DNA of 64,000 bases, taken from positions 186,334-250,333 of the forward strand of contig NZ_WWNE01000005.1 in NCBI RefSeq assembly GCF_009909615.1, given 5' to 3'. A program made the translations under genes and the position numbers. Under the pieces are notes generated by a model. It made no database searches. It saw nothing but the letters and a program-made list of their open reading frames with translations, and was not told where the DNA came from. Source of the DNA: Acidiluteibacter ferrifornacis (lineage in GTDB: Bacteria; Bacteroidota; Bacteroidia; Flavobacteriales_E; Vicingaceae). Positions 42,318 through 52,227 of the stretch are shown piece after piece (the stretch's first letter is position 1; the number at the start of each line of letters is the position of its first letter).

Positions 42318-44450
42318 TTATTTTAAATAGGTTACTCCCTGATTCCATAGGACAAAGCTCCAAATGTCAGCCCACTCTTCTATGGTTTTTGAAGTTGGTT
42401 TTCCTGCTCCATGTCCTGCATTTACATCTACGCGAATTAGCAATGGGTTTTTATCTGAACCTTTTGCTTGTAGTTCTGAAATGAATTTAAATGAATGAGC
42501 AGGAACCACTCGATCATCATGGTCAGCAGTAGTCACCATAGTCGCAGGGTAGTCTGTTCCTTTCTTCACATTGTGCAATGGAGAGTACCGATATAGATTT
42601 TCAAAACTTTCCTTTGTTTCACTATCTCCATATTCACCTGCCCATGCCCAACCAATAGTGAATTGATGATAACGTAGCATATCTAAAACACCTACACCAG
42701 GTAGTGCTACTTGAGCTAAGTCAGGACGCTGTGTCATTACAGCTCCTATTAAGAGTCCACCGTTACTTCTTCCGTGTATTGCCAATTTTTCAGTAGAGGT
42801 GTACTTGAATTTTTTTAGGTATTCCGCAGCTGCAATAAAATCATCAAAAACATTTTGCTTTTTTTCCTTCATCCCTGCCTTATGCCAATCTTCACCATAT
42901 TCGCTGCCACCTCGCAAATTGGCAACGGCATATATTCCACCTTGTTCCAAGAAAACGGTTGTTTTTACATCAAAATAAGGCTTTATACTGATATTAAATC
43001 CACCGTATGCATAAAGAAATGTCGGATTCTGCCCATCCATCTTTAAACCTTTTTTGTGGGTAATAAACATCGGTATTTTAGTTCCATCCTTACTTTCATA
43101 AAATACTTGATTGGTTACATAATTGTCTCCATCGAAAGCGGTTTTAGCTTCATACCAAATAGAAGATTTCTTGGTTTTCATGTCATACTTGAAAATGGTT
43201 CCAGGTTTTGTATAGGACGAAAATGAATAAAAAGCTAATGAAGTATCTTTGTCTCCACTGAAGCCCGCAGATCCCAAACCAGGTAACTCTATTGCATGGC
43301 TGAAGGTTCCATCTTTTTCATAGATTTCAAGAGCAGTTACAACATCTTTCATATAGGAAGCTACCAATTGATTATTAGCTATGGTCACACTGTTTAAATA
43401 GTCCGTTTTTTCTGGTAAAACATCCACCCAATTTTCTTTCGAAGGATTTTTTAAATCTACTTTTACTAGTTTATTATTAGGAGCATTGACATTGGTAAAT
43501 AATAAAACTTCTCCATTTTCGTAACCAACTACATTCTGTTCGTTTTCAAAATCATCCACTAAAGTGATAAAACCTTCATTTTTATCCAATTCTTTTACCA
43601 TTAAAGTATTTCCTGAAGTCGATTCAGACCCTGAAATAATGAGTAGGGTTTGAGCTTCATTCACACCGGCATAAAAGTTCCTTTCCGGATTGACTTTATC
43701 TTCAAAAATTAATTGATCAGTTGACTGAGGAGTTCCCAGTTTGTGGTAGTACACTTTATGAAATTCGTTCTTGTTTGAGAACTCTGAACCTTCTTTAGGA
43801 GCATCATAACTACTGTAATAAAAACCATCTTTATACCAGGATATACCTGAAAACTTAACCCACTTAACGGTGTCTGCAGTCATTTCCATTTTATCCATGT
43901 TCATTACTTGAATTTCAATCCAGTCTGAACCTGCTTTAGAAACCCCAAAAGCCATATATTCTGCATCTTTAGAAAAGCTTAAACCATTCATGGCAGCTGT
44001 ACCATCTTCTGACCATTCATTTGGATTTAATAGTACTTTTTCTTCTCCTTCTAGGCCTTCTCTGTAATAAAGAACAGATTGATTTTGAATACCATCGTTT
44101 TTATAGTAGAAGTAGTATTTTCCTTTGTTAAAAGGGGTAGATACTTTTTCATAATTCCAAAGTTCTGTCAGCCTATTTTTCAATTGATCGCGATAGGGTA
44201 TCTGACTCAAATAATCAAAAGTAACTTCATTTTGTGCTTTTACCCAGTTCGCAGTTTCTTCAGAGCGATCGTCTTCTAACCATCGATAGGGGTCGTTTAC
44301 TATTGTCCCAAAGTAATCATCAGAGATACTATCTTTCCTAACTTCAGGATATGGTTTTAAAGTTATACTAGTATTCAATTCTTCTTTTTTTTCTCCCTCT
44401 CCACAAGCAAACAAGCTAAGAATAGAGGAGGCTATAATTAATTTTTTCAT
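42318..44450 (-). CDS. Prolyl oligopeptidase family (S9A) lipoprotein
   Basis: 710 residues. The lipobox LSLFAC (Cys near 16) indicates periplasmic or outer-membrane anchoring. A seven-blade propeller (about 75-420) precedes the alpha/beta-hydrolase domain with GRSNGGLL (nucleophile Ser), TTADHDDRV (Asp) and VDVNAGHGAG (His). It cleaves after proline in short peptides. Divergent from the DUF885 gene, suggesting a peptide-use neighbourhood. Confidence 0.92.
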   Translation of the reverse strand: MKKLIIASSILSLFACGEGEKKEELNTSITLKPYPEVRKDSISDDYFGTIVNDPYRWLEDDRSEETANWVKAQNEVTFDYLSQIPYRDQLKNRLTELWNYEKVSTPFNKGKYYFYYKNDGIQNQSVLYYREGLEGEEKVLLNPNEWSEDGTAAMNGLSFSKDAEYMAFGVSKAGSDWIEIQVMNMDKMEMTADTVKWVKFSGISWYKDGFYYSSYDAPKEGSEFSNKNEFHKVYYHKLGTPQSTDQLIFEDKVNPERNFYAGVNEAQTLLIISGSESTSGNTLMVKELDKNEGFITLVDDFENEQNVVGYENGEVLLFTNVNAPNNKLVKVDLKNPSKENWVDVLPEKTDYLNSVTIANNQLVASYMKDVVTALEIYEKDGTFSHAIELPGLGSAGFSGDKDTSLAFYSFSSYTKPGTIFKYDMKTKKSSIWYEAKTAFDGDNYVTNQVFYESKDGTKIPMFITHKKGLKMDGQNPTFLYAYGGFNISIKPYFDVKTTVFLEQGGIYAVANLRGGSEYGEDWHKAGMKEKKQNVFDDFIAAAEYLKKFKYTSTEKLAIHGRSNGGLLIGAVMTQRPDLAQVALPGVGVLDMLRYHQFTIGWAWAGEYGDSETKESFENLYRYSPLHNVKKGTDYPATMVTTADHDDRVVPAHSFKFISELQAKGSDKNPLLIRVDVNAGHGAGKPTSKTIEEWADIWSFVLWNQGVTYLK

Positions 44451-44564
44451 TGATTAGTTTTTGCGTTTCAATGGTAAACTTAATCATTTGATTAAAATCA
44501 AAAATGGATTTAGTAAATCGAATAAGAAAATTGTACTTTCGAATTGTAATAAATTTCTAAGAAG

Positions 44565-46325
44565 ATGAAGAAAATTATCGGATTGATAGTCGTTTGTATG
44601 ATGATAACAGCTTGTTCTCATACTGACAAAAGTAAAAATGAGGTTGTTAATTTAGACGCTCAATTTGATACTTTTAAAACAGGTTTCATTGAGGAACTGT
44701 GGAAAATATTTCCAAGTTGGGCTTCAGCTGAAGGAATGCACGATTATGATCATATTTTGACAATCCCTAACGACTCATATCGTAACGAGGTGATACAGTT
44801 TTTAGACTCTTCTAAAGCGAGATTAAGTCGATTTAATTTAAAAAGTTTATCTGGTGGAAATACGACCGATTATTACTTGATTAGAGATTTTATTGATGGG
44901 CAGTATTTTCAATTGAATGAATTAAAGTCATACGAATGGAATCCTTCACAGTATAATCTAGGAGGTCAGTTTTTTACTGTTCTCAACTACCGAGACCATT
45001 CTCTAGAAAAACGACTTCAAAACATTTCTGAAAAATTAAAAGCTGTAGGAGATTTTTATACAACCGCAAGAAATGAAATTACGGCACCTACTTTAGTTCA
45101 TACTAATTTGGCTATTCAACAATTAAAAGGGTCAATAAATGTTTTTGATAAAGCGATAAGAGATTCATTGGACGTCTCATCTTTAAATGATTCGGAGAAA
45201 AATGAAATTACCTTACTAGTAGATTCTGCTGTAGCTTCTATTAATGGTTTTGTTGGTTGGTTAGAAAATGAATTAAAGCCTCAGGTTGAGCGTGGTGAAC
45301 GTTCTATTGATTTTCGATTAGGCACAGATTTGTACGAAAAGAAATTTAAGCACAACATGTCGTCAACGTTTACAGCCAGAGAAATCTATCAAAAGGCGAT
45401 TGAGAGAAAGAATGATCTGCATGAAAAAATGTTTGCTTTAACAAAAAAAATGTGGTCTAAATATCTACCTGAATCAAAAATGCCTGAATGGAAGGAGGAC
45501 GCCATTAGAATGATGATAGATACCTTATCAGGAATCCATGCTGATCGAGATTCATTTATTGTTACTATTCGCAAGCAAATTCCCGAATTAGAGCAGTTCG
45601 TAATTGAAAATGATTTAATGACACTCGATCCTGAAAAACCTTTGGTGGTAAGAGCAACCCCGGAATATATGCGTGGTGTTGCGGGTGCGTCTATTTCTGC
45701 TCCTGGTCCTTATGACTCAGAAGCGGAGACTTATTATAATGTCACTCCACTGGATCATTATTCACCAGAGCAAGCAGAAAGCTATTTGCGTGAATACAAT
45801 CAATATATGTTGCAGATATTAAACATTCATGAAGCGATTCCTGGTCATTATACTCAACTAATTTATAGCAATCAATCACCCAGTTTAATCAAGAGCATTT
45901 TAGGTAATGGAGCGATGATTGAGGGTTGGGCCGTATATTCAGAATTGATGATGCTAGAAAATGGTTATGGTAATCATTCAGATGAGCTCTGGTTAATGTA
46001 TTATAAATGGAATTTGAGGACTGTTTGTAATACGATTTTAGATTATAGTGTTCATGTCTTGAGTATGAATGAAGAAGAAGCTCTTCAACTTTTAATGAAA
46101 GAGGCGTTTCAACAAGAAGAGGAGGCAAGAGGAAAGTGGAGAAGAGTGCAATTATCATCCGTTCAATTGTGCAGTTATTTCACAGGGTTTTATGAGATAA
46201 TGGAGCTAAGAAAGGAGTTACAAAAAAGAAAAGGAGAGTCCTTTGACTTGAAGGCATTTCATGAAGAGTTTTTAAGTTACGGAAGTGCCCCCGTGAAGTA
46301 TATTAGACAACTAATGCTGAAATAA
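44565..46325 (+). CDS. DUF885 family peptidase-like lipoprotein
   Basis: 586 residues. The lipobox ITAC (Cys near 17) is at the N-terminus. The zinc-type motif is HEAIPGHY at about 426, followed by GAMIEGWAVYSE with the third ligand Glu, the DUF885 signature. DUF885 proteins resemble M32-like metallopeptidases. Substrate unknown, probably peptides in the periplasm. Divergent from the S9 peptidase with 114 bp between. Confidence 0.88.
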   Translation: MKKIIGLIVVCMMITACSHTDKSKNEVVNLDAQFDTFKTGFIEELWKIFPSWASAEGMHDYDHILTIPNDSYRNEVIQFLDSSKARLSRFNLKSLSGGNTTDYYLIRDFIDGQYFQLNELKSYEWNPSQYNLGGQFFTVLNYRDHSLEKRLQNISEKLKAVGDFYTTARNEITAPTLVHTNLAIQQLKGSINVFDKAIRDSLDVSSLNDSEKNEITLLVDSAVASINGFVGWLENELKPQVERGERSIDFRLGTDLYEKKFKHNMSSTFTAREIYQKAIERKNDLHEKMFALTKKMWSKYLPESKMPEWKEDAIRMMIDTLSGIHADRDSFIVTIRKQIPELEQFVIENDLMTLDPEKPLVVRATPEYMRGVAGASISAPGPYDSEAETYYNVTPLDHYSPEQAESYLREYNQYMLQILNIHEAIPGHYTQLIYSNQSPSLIKSILGNGAMIEGWAVYSELMMLENGYGNHSDELWLMYYKWNLRTVCNTILDYSVHVLSMNEEEALQLLMKEAFQQEEEARGKWRRVQLSSVQLCSYFTGFYEIMELRKELQKRKGESFDLKAFHEEFLSYGSAPVKYIRQLMLK

Positions 46326-46449
46326 TCCATAGAGTCGGATAGAAAATTCACTAGTTTTTAAGAGAGCAAAGTGGAATCATAGGTTATAATGATTTCTTGC
46401 ATCTAATGATAATAATGAGAAGTAGCGAATATGCCAAGATGACTACAAA

Positions 46450-47118
46450 CTAGTCGGTTTTAATTTTTAACTCACTAGCGACTTTTCCTGTTTCTGCATC
46501 AAATTGGATTTTTATAATTTGATAAGAGCAGGTTTTACAAATACCATCAAAGTAGTAATAGGTTAATTTTTGACCTAATTCATATCCTTTTCGATTATAG
46601 TGCTCAACTTTTCCTCTTTTTAAAGTGATACGATTCCAAATGGCATCAGGATATTCTTCCAACACTTTTACTTTTGCATTTTCTAATGAGGTAAGTTCTC
46701 CATTTGCAAGTTGGATGGCATAGCCTAGTTTAACCAATTGACTATCTATTACATTAAATTGATGGTCTAAATAAAATGATATGGAATCAATTAAGTTAGA
46801 ATCAGTATATAAATAATAACGTGCTTCAGTTCCAAGTATGGTAGTATCAAATCGGATACTGTCGTTAGGTAAGAGACTGTCAGGTACTTTCGTAATTTCA
46901 TTTTTGATTAACACAGTATCCAATCTAAATGTAGGAGCCATTTCTACGTTCCGATTCAAATAGTCAACCATATAATTGTGGATGGATTCTATCGTTTTTA
47001 CTTTAGGGTCAATTTTTACCGCTAGTGTTTTATCGGTTTTAACAGAGCTCTTCTTTTTTGTTTGTGCAAAAGAAATCATGGAAAGCAATAAGCTTATTGT
47101 CAAAAGTGTTGTTTTCAT
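46450..47118 (-). CDS. Secreted hypothetical protein
   Basis: 222 residues with a clear signal peptide (about 1-18, ending FAQ). The mature part is Lys/Asp-rich with beta-strands and a C-terminal DGICKTCSYQIIKIQF Cys pair. No family recognised. It follows the dihydroorotase-like gene by 9 bp in the same direction and may share its transcript. Confidence 0.6.
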   Translation of the reverse strand: MKTTLLTISLLLSMISFAQTKKKSSVKTDKTLAVKIDPKVKTIESIHNYMVDYLNRNVEMAPTFRLDTVLIKNEITKVPDSLLPNDSIRFDTTILGTEARYYLYTDSNLIDSISFYLDHQFNVIDSQLVKLGYAIQLANGELTSLENAKVKVLEEYPDAIWNRITLKRGKVEHYNRKGYELGQKLTYYYFDGICKTCSYQIIKIQFDAETGKVASELKIKTD

Positions 47119-47127
47119 GATTTTAGC

Positions 47128-48396
47128 TTAGGAGTATACGATTTGGTTATGGTTGATAATTCCTAAAGGTTTTCCAATTAGTTCCATTCCTATAAATGGG
47201 CTGTTCTTAGATTTAGAGGCGATGTCGCTTTTTTCTAGTTTCCAATTTTCTTCAGGGGAAAATAGTGTAAGATTAGCCATTTCTCCTTCTTTAATTTGAA
47301 TGGGTTCCAATCCAAGAACTCTTCTGGGATTGTCTGCCAACTTCTCTATAATTTCTTCTAACTCTAATTTACCTTTCAAAGCCGTGTTAGCTGCTCCAAA
47401 TGCCGTTTGAAGGTTGATAATACCGAAAGCAGCGTGATCAAATTCTCGCTTTTTAGCTTCTATATCCTCAGGCACGTGATTGGAAGTAATTACATCAATG
47501 GTTTTGTCTTTTAGACCTTTTATTAAAGCCTTAATGTGCGATTTGTCGCGAAATGGAGGTTGAACCTTGAACCTTGTATCAAACTCGTCCAGATAACTAT
47601 CATCTATAAGTAGATGAGCAGCACTGACATCAGCGGTTACTCTTAACCCTTTTTTCTTAGCTTCTTTGATTAACTCTACACTTTTAGCGGTGCTGAGTGT
47701 AGAAAAATGTATTTTACCTTCTGTGTATTCTAGAAGATATAAATCCCGATTCACGATGATTTCTTCTGCTAATGCAGGAATTCCTTTTAAACCTAAATGC
47801 ATGCTTTTCTCGCCTTCATGCATCATTCCTTTATGGCTAAGGTCTTTATGATCTGCATAATTAATAACCAAACCATCAAATGCTTTACAATAGAGTAGGG
47901 CAGTTTTTAATAAATTAGGATTCTGTACAGAAGCCTTTCCATCAGTAAATGCTACAGCGCCTGTTTCGTACATATCGAAAAGTTCAGCTAATTCAATACC
48001 ATGAATTCCCTTAGAGATGGCTCCCATTGGCAATAGGTCCACAATAGCACCATTTGCCTTATTTTTTACATATTGTACTATCGATTTATTATCAATAGGT
48101 GGCTCTGTAGCAGGAGATATTGCCACAGCTGTGAATCCACCCTTGGCAGCTGCATTTATTCCACTTTCAATGGTTTCTTTATGTTCGTTTCCAGGATCTG
48201 AAAAATTTGCACCCAAGTCTAACCATCCAGCCGAAATATGCAGATTATTGTGGGTGTAGATATTAACCTTTTCTGGTGGAGTTAAGTTGTTTCCAATTGC
48301 TTCAATCTTACCATTATTAATGTATAAGTCTATGACTTGATTATGGAATTCAGAATGTTTTGAAATCAATTTGGCCGATTGAATAAAAAGCTTCAT
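47128..48396 (-). CDS. Dihydroorotase-like protein lacking metal-binding residues
   Basis: 422 residues from the ATG at 48396 (a TTG two codons earlier is less likely). It has the class I dihydroorotase fold with SAGWLDLGANFSDPG and ITSNHVPEDIEAKKREFDHA. Active enzymes have D-x-H-x-H-x-R in the first motif and T-D-H-A-P-H in the last; here the histidines are replaced by Gly-Ala-Asn and the catalytic Asp by Asn. It resembles the non-catalytic PyrC' partners that support aspartate carbamoyltransferase. No pyr gene is adjacent. It overlaps nothing and precedes a BatA-type gene. Confidence 0.8.
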   Translation of the reverse strand: MKLFIQSAKLISKHSEFHNQVIDLYINNGKIEAIGNNLTPPEKVNIYTHNNLHISAGWLDLGANFSDPGNEHKETIESGINAAAKGGFTAVAISPATEPPIDNKSIVQYVKNKANGAIVDLLPMGAISKGIHGIELAELFDMYETGAVAFTDGKASVQNPNLLKTALLYCKAFDGLVINYADHKDLSHKGMMHEGEKSMHLGLKGIPALAEEIIVNRDLYLLEYTEGKIHFSTLSTAKSVELIKEAKKKGLRVTADVSAAHLLIDDSYLDEFDTRFKVQPPFRDKSHIKALIKGLKDKTIDVITSNHVPEDIEAKKREFDHAAFGIINLQTAFGAANTALKGKLELEEIIEKLADNPRRVLGLEPIQIKEGEMANLTLFSPEENWKLEKSDIASKSKNSPFIGMELIGKPLGIINHNQIVYS

Positions 48397-48410
48397 TTGC
48401 AATTGGTTTT

Positions 48411-50426
48411 TTAATGATAAAGTCTCAACAAAATTACTTCAAACCCTAAGAATAGCAAACATAAAATGATGCAATACTTCCACAAAGAAAATCCTTGGGT
48501 GTTTTCAGTTATTTCTTGACTCAAAAGTTCGTTATTCGAAGATAAAATTGCATATTGATTCATCCCATTTTGATCTAAGGAAGACCTTAACTCTTCCGAA
48601 TTGAAAAACTCCATAGAAGATTCTCTTCGGTCATAATTGAAGCTTACTCCATTTATTAAATCTTCAGCATGATAAATATTAAAATTGCCCGCTTTTCCAA
48701 TTTGTCCATGGGTAAATAATACAGTTTCACCATTTAAGTTACGCTGTTCAGGTATAAAGTCTGTTGAAGTTCCTCTAATAGTTAACGGCTGTTCGCTTTG
48801 ACGATAATTTCCTACTTCTATTTTATTGTTAGAATTTAAAAAGTAAAATAGTGGAGTGGAGCGTTGACTTCGAAGCGCAATGTTGTATAAAGTAGGAACA
48901 AAAATAGCGTGCTCCGTAAAATTACTTGCAGATGTTGAAAGCTCTGTTGCTAGGGTGTAGATGTTTCCTTTATCAAAATTGGAATGAATTAAAAATGGCT
49001 TTCTATTCTGAAATCTTAAAAGTACTTCTCCTATTGATTTTATTTCAATATACTTCTCTACCACTGGTAAGTTTAAATTTTTTGGAACGTTCTCAAATAC
49101 GTTCTGATATATAGGTGCATCCGTATTAATATAATCCACTTTAGAAGGAGCAGAAATTAATTTTCCATAAGAAACCGATAAGGCATTCAAACTATTTGAA
49201 ATGGACGATTGTTCTGCAGTAGAACTTGAAATAAATAAACTTCCACCATTGCTTACAAATTTTTTTAGTTCCTGAACTAATCCACTCGAGTAGGAAGACA
49301 GTCCATTCACAATGATTAATTGTTGAGTATTGAAGTCGGAATAATTTACTTGATCTTTCGGTGATTGTGTTAAAGTGAAAAATGCATCGTTACCAAAAAG
49401 TGCTTTCAAAGATTTATTCTCTTCTTTTTCATTAATAACCATTATACTAATGTTGTCTTTGAGCATATAATTAAAATAGAACTCATCATCGAAAGTTATG
49501 GGGTAATCTTTGATACTGATTTTTGCCATTTGTATACCTTTTTCAGCATTCGTAAAGCTTAAAGTATCAGTTGTACTCTCATTGGGGCCAATATTAAAAC
49601 TGCCTGGTGTTTTAGTTTTTCCATTAATTTCTAGTCGGATAGGTATGTTTTCATAACTTTTGCCTGAAGCATTGGTAATTTTAACGACAATTTTTTCCAT
49701 GCCATTCGCTTGTCGATAAGGGCTGTAGAACCAGCAGCTGTCAATATACAAGTTAGATAAGGTAGTAGCTTCTAATGGTACAAAGTTCAGTGGAATAACC
49801 GTATCTAACTTAATGTCTTCAATTTTAGAGGTCTTCTTTTGAAAATCGGAAATCAAATAACACTGTTTGTTTGGTGCTTCATTAGAAACCATAATGTCCT
49901 TGAGGCGCTTTTCTACTTCAGCAATGGTTTTAGTCGCCGGACTTAAAGTAACAGTTTGAATCAATTCGATGAATTGTTCCTTATTGACCGCTCTTTGATG
50001 TTTGCCTTCAAAATCATTGGTCAATAAAACAAATTGATCATCAGGTCGATATGCCTCTAAAATGCTTAAGGTTTTATTCTTTGCTAAATCAAGTAGTTGA
50101 CCGTTATTATTTTCGGCTTGCATACTGAATGAATTGTCTAGATAAATTCCAATCAATGAATTTCCAACTTTAGGAGCAGAATCACCAGAAGGTAGAATAG
50201 GTTGTGCAAAGGCAAAAACTAGAAATGTAATGGCTAAAATTCTACTTATTAATACCAATAAGTGTTTTAGTTTATTAGCAGATTGTGTTTCTTCTTTGAT
50301 GTCCTTCAGAAAACGAACGTTGGTGAAATAGATCGTCTTGTATCTTCTAAAATTAAATAGATGAATGATGATAGGAATCGCAATGGCGATTAGGGCGTAA
50401 AGGAAATCGGGGTATACAAATTTCAT
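48411..50426 (-). CDS. BatA-domain protein with vWA-like region
   Basis: 671 residues from the ATG at 50426. An N-terminal membrane helix begins FLYALIAIAIPIIIHLFNF and a second lies near 56-76, the BatA/aerotolerance N-terminal domain. The segment IYLDNSFSM is a MIDAS DxSxS site, placing a von Willebrand A-like domain at about 95-210. A long beta-rich part and a last membrane helix near the end follow. BatA/CoxE-type systems assist envelope protein function; partners BatB/MoxR are not adjacent. Confidence 0.85.
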   Translation of the reverse strand: MKFVYPDFLYALIAIAIPIIIHLFNFRRYKTIYFTNVRFLKDIKEETQSANKLKHLLVLISRILAITFLVFAFAQPILPSGDSAPKVGNSLIGIYLDNSFSMQAENNNGQLLDLAKNKTLSILEAYRPDDQFVLLTNDFEGKHQRAVNKEQFIELIQTVTLSPATKTIAEVEKRLKDIMVSNEAPNKQCYLISDFQKKTSKIEDIKLDTVIPLNFVPLEATTLSNLYIDSCWFYSPYRQANGMEKIVVKITNASGKSYENIPIRLEINGKTKTPGSFNIGPNESTTDTLSFTNAEKGIQMAKISIKDYPITFDDEFYFNYMLKDNISIMVINEKEENKSLKALFGNDAFFTLTQSPKDQVNYSDFNTQQLIIVNGLSSYSSGLVQELKKFVSNGGSLFISSSTAEQSSISNSLNALSVSYGKLISAPSKVDYINTDAPIYQNVFENVPKNLNLPVVEKYIEIKSIGEVLLRFQNRKPFLIHSNFDKGNIYTLATELSTSASNFTEHAIFVPTLYNIALRSQRSTPLFYFLNSNNKIEVGNYRQSEQPLTIRGTSTDFIPEQRNLNGETVLFTHGQIGKAGNFNIYHAEDLINGVSFNYDRRESSMEFFNSEELRSSLDQNGMNQYAILSSNNELLSQEITENTQGFSLWKYCIILCLLFLGFEVILLRLYH

Positions 50427-50463
50427 CAAAGGTCGAAATTACAAATTAGAACCCAGTTGAACA

Positions 50464-50991
50464 CTAATTTTGATGATGAATTTGAAACCATTGTTGCGCA
50501 ATAATGGTTTTGGCATCTTCAAAGGTAGTTTGTAAAAAGGTGGTAGCATCCATTTTAATTAATTCGATGTTTTCATGTTCATCTTTAACCCCGCCTCCAG
50601 ATCCACTCTGGTGACTCACTTCGGCATAAAACAAGGTCATGCGCTCGGTAACGGGACCAGGAGTTGTAAAAAACTTCGCTATTTCTTTGATTGAGTCAGT
50701 TTGGTAGCCTATTTCCTCCTCTATTTCCCGAATGGCGGTAGTGCTAGCAGATTCACCTTCTACATCTCTCTTACCTGCAGGAATTTCTATTAGTGCTTTT
50801 TCAGCACCTACTCTAAATTGCTTCACCAAGATGACTTTCTGTAATTGTGTATCCCAAACCAAAGCTGCTACAGAATCAAATAGATTAAACTGTTCTCGGT
50901 CAATAATTTTACCACTATATTCTTCTTCCAACTTCACGCTAAAGAGTTCATAAAAACCTTTAAATACAGACTTTTTTTCCCTTATTTTCAT
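50464..50991 (-). CDS. NUDIX hydrolase (ADP-ribose pyrophosphatase-like)
   Basis: 175 residues. The NUDIX box is present as AGKRDVEGESASTTAIREIEEEIG, split here: AGKRDVEG then ESASTTAI and REIEEEIGY, with one extra residue in the first loop. The surrounding IPAGK and FYAEVS resemble NudF/NudK enzymes that hydrolyse ADP-ribose or GDP-mannose. Single gene, divergent from the acyltransferase. Confidence 0.85.
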   Translation of the reverse strand: MKIREKKSVFKGFYELFSVKLEEEYSGKIIDREQFNLFDSVAALVWDTQLQKVILVKQFRVGAEKALIEIPAGKRDVEGESASTTAIREIEEEIGYQTDSIKEIAKFFTTPGPVTERMTLFYAEVSHQSGSGGGVKDEHENIELIKMDATTFLQTTFEDAKTIIAQQWFQIHHQN

Positions 50992-51069
50992 AGCTATTGG
51001 TATCTTTATCGTTTTTTTAAAGCAAAGTTAAGCTATTTATTAGCAAATAATTGAAGCTAAATTAGATTG

Positions 51070-52227
51070 ATGATGGAAGTTGAGAAAATGGAATTCGAAG
51101 ACATTAGACCGCTGCACGACAGTGAAGTAAAAGAAGGTATCGGCCGGTTACTAGCAGTAAAAGAATTTCGAGGAATGGTGGAATATGCTTTTCAGGGGAT
51201 GATTCCATTCGAGAAAGTAGAGGAACAATTAAAACGCATTGAAACGGTTAAAGAATTTCAAAGTGGATTGATTACTAAAATGCTTGGGTTTGTAATCCAA
51301 AAAACTTCCGATTCTTTCACTTTTTCAGGATTAGAAAATATAGAGAAAGATAAAGCTTATTTGTTCTTATCAACACATAGAGATATCGTTTTAGATTCAG
51401 CGTTAATGAATTTGGTTTTAAACGATAATGAATATGAAACAGCTAGAATTGCCATTGGAGATAATTTAGTTAAAGAACCTTGGATAAATGATTTAGTTCG
51501 ATTGAATAAAAGTTTTATCGTTAAAAGAGGTCGACAAGGGAAAGATAAAGTTTTGGCTTCTATGCAATTATCTAGTTATATCGCTCATTCAATCAAAACA
51601 GACAATGAAAGTGTATGGATTGCACAAAGAGAGGGTAGAACTAAAGATGGGATAGATAAAACACAACCTGGGTTAATTAAAATGTTATCTATTGCAGGGC
51701 GTAAAGATCCTGTAAATCATTTAAGATCATTGAATATTGTTCCTGTTTCTATTTCTTATGAATACAATCCCTGTGATGCGATGCTCTTGCCAGAATTGTT
51801 AGCGAAGAGTGAAGATCGTGAATATGTTAAATCACCAATGGAGGATTTAATGAGTATGATGAAAGGGATAGAGGGGAAGAAAGGTCGAATTCATTTGCAT
51901 TTTGGCAGACCACTAAATGATTTTAGTGAGAACTTGAAGAACGTCAATGGAGAGAAATTTGTAAGTCAGGTGGTTTCTCTTGCAGACCATGAAATTTATC
52001 ACACTTTTAAATTATGGCCCACCAATTATATAGCTTGCGATTTGCTTATAGGAAATCAACGTTGGGAGAATGAATATTCAGCGGAAGAAAAGGCCACTTT
52101 TGAAAAGGTGATGACCCAAAGAGTAGCCTCGGTGGAAGGAAATCCAGACAAACTAAAAGAGCTATACCTGAAAATGTATGCCAATCCTGTGATAATGAGG
52201 ATGACTGAAACGAATGAAGAGAATTAA
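51070..52227 (+). CDS. Acyltransferase (PlsB/PlsC-like, glycerolipid synthesis)
   Basis: 385 residues from the ATG at 51070. The HxxxxD catalytic motif is STHRDIVLD near 111-119; the later RIHLHFGRPL and WIAQREGRTKDG segments complete the acyltransferase blocks. The shape fits a glycerol-phosphate acyltransferase of the 1-acyl or PlsB-like type. It overlaps by 4 bp at its end with the CDP-alcohol transferase on the other strand, a tail-to-tail arrangement that puts two membrane-lipid genes side by side. Confidence 0.85.
   Translation: MMEVEKMEFEDIRPLHDSEVKEGIGRLLAVKEFRGMVEYAFQGMIPFEKVEEQLKRIETVKEFQSGLITKMLGFVIQKTSDSFTFSGLENIEKDKAYLFLSTHRDIVLDSALMNLVLNDNEYETARIAIGDNLVKEPWINDLVRLNKSFIVKRGRQGKDKVLASMQLSSYIAHSIKTDNESVWIAQREGRTKDGIDKTQPGLIKMLSIAGRKDPVNHLRSLNIVPVSISYEYNPCDAMLLPELLAKSEDREYVKSPMEDLMSMMKGIEGKKGRIHLHFGRPLNDFSENLKNVNGEKFVSQVVSLADHEIYHTFKLWPTNYIACDLLIGNQRWENEYSAEEKATFEKVMTQRVASVEGNPDKLKELYLKMYANPVIMRMTETNEEN

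Noticed and set aside
42318-46325. S9 peptidase and DUF885 genes as a linked operon
   Set aside because: They are divergent with separate leaders, so only proximity is shown.
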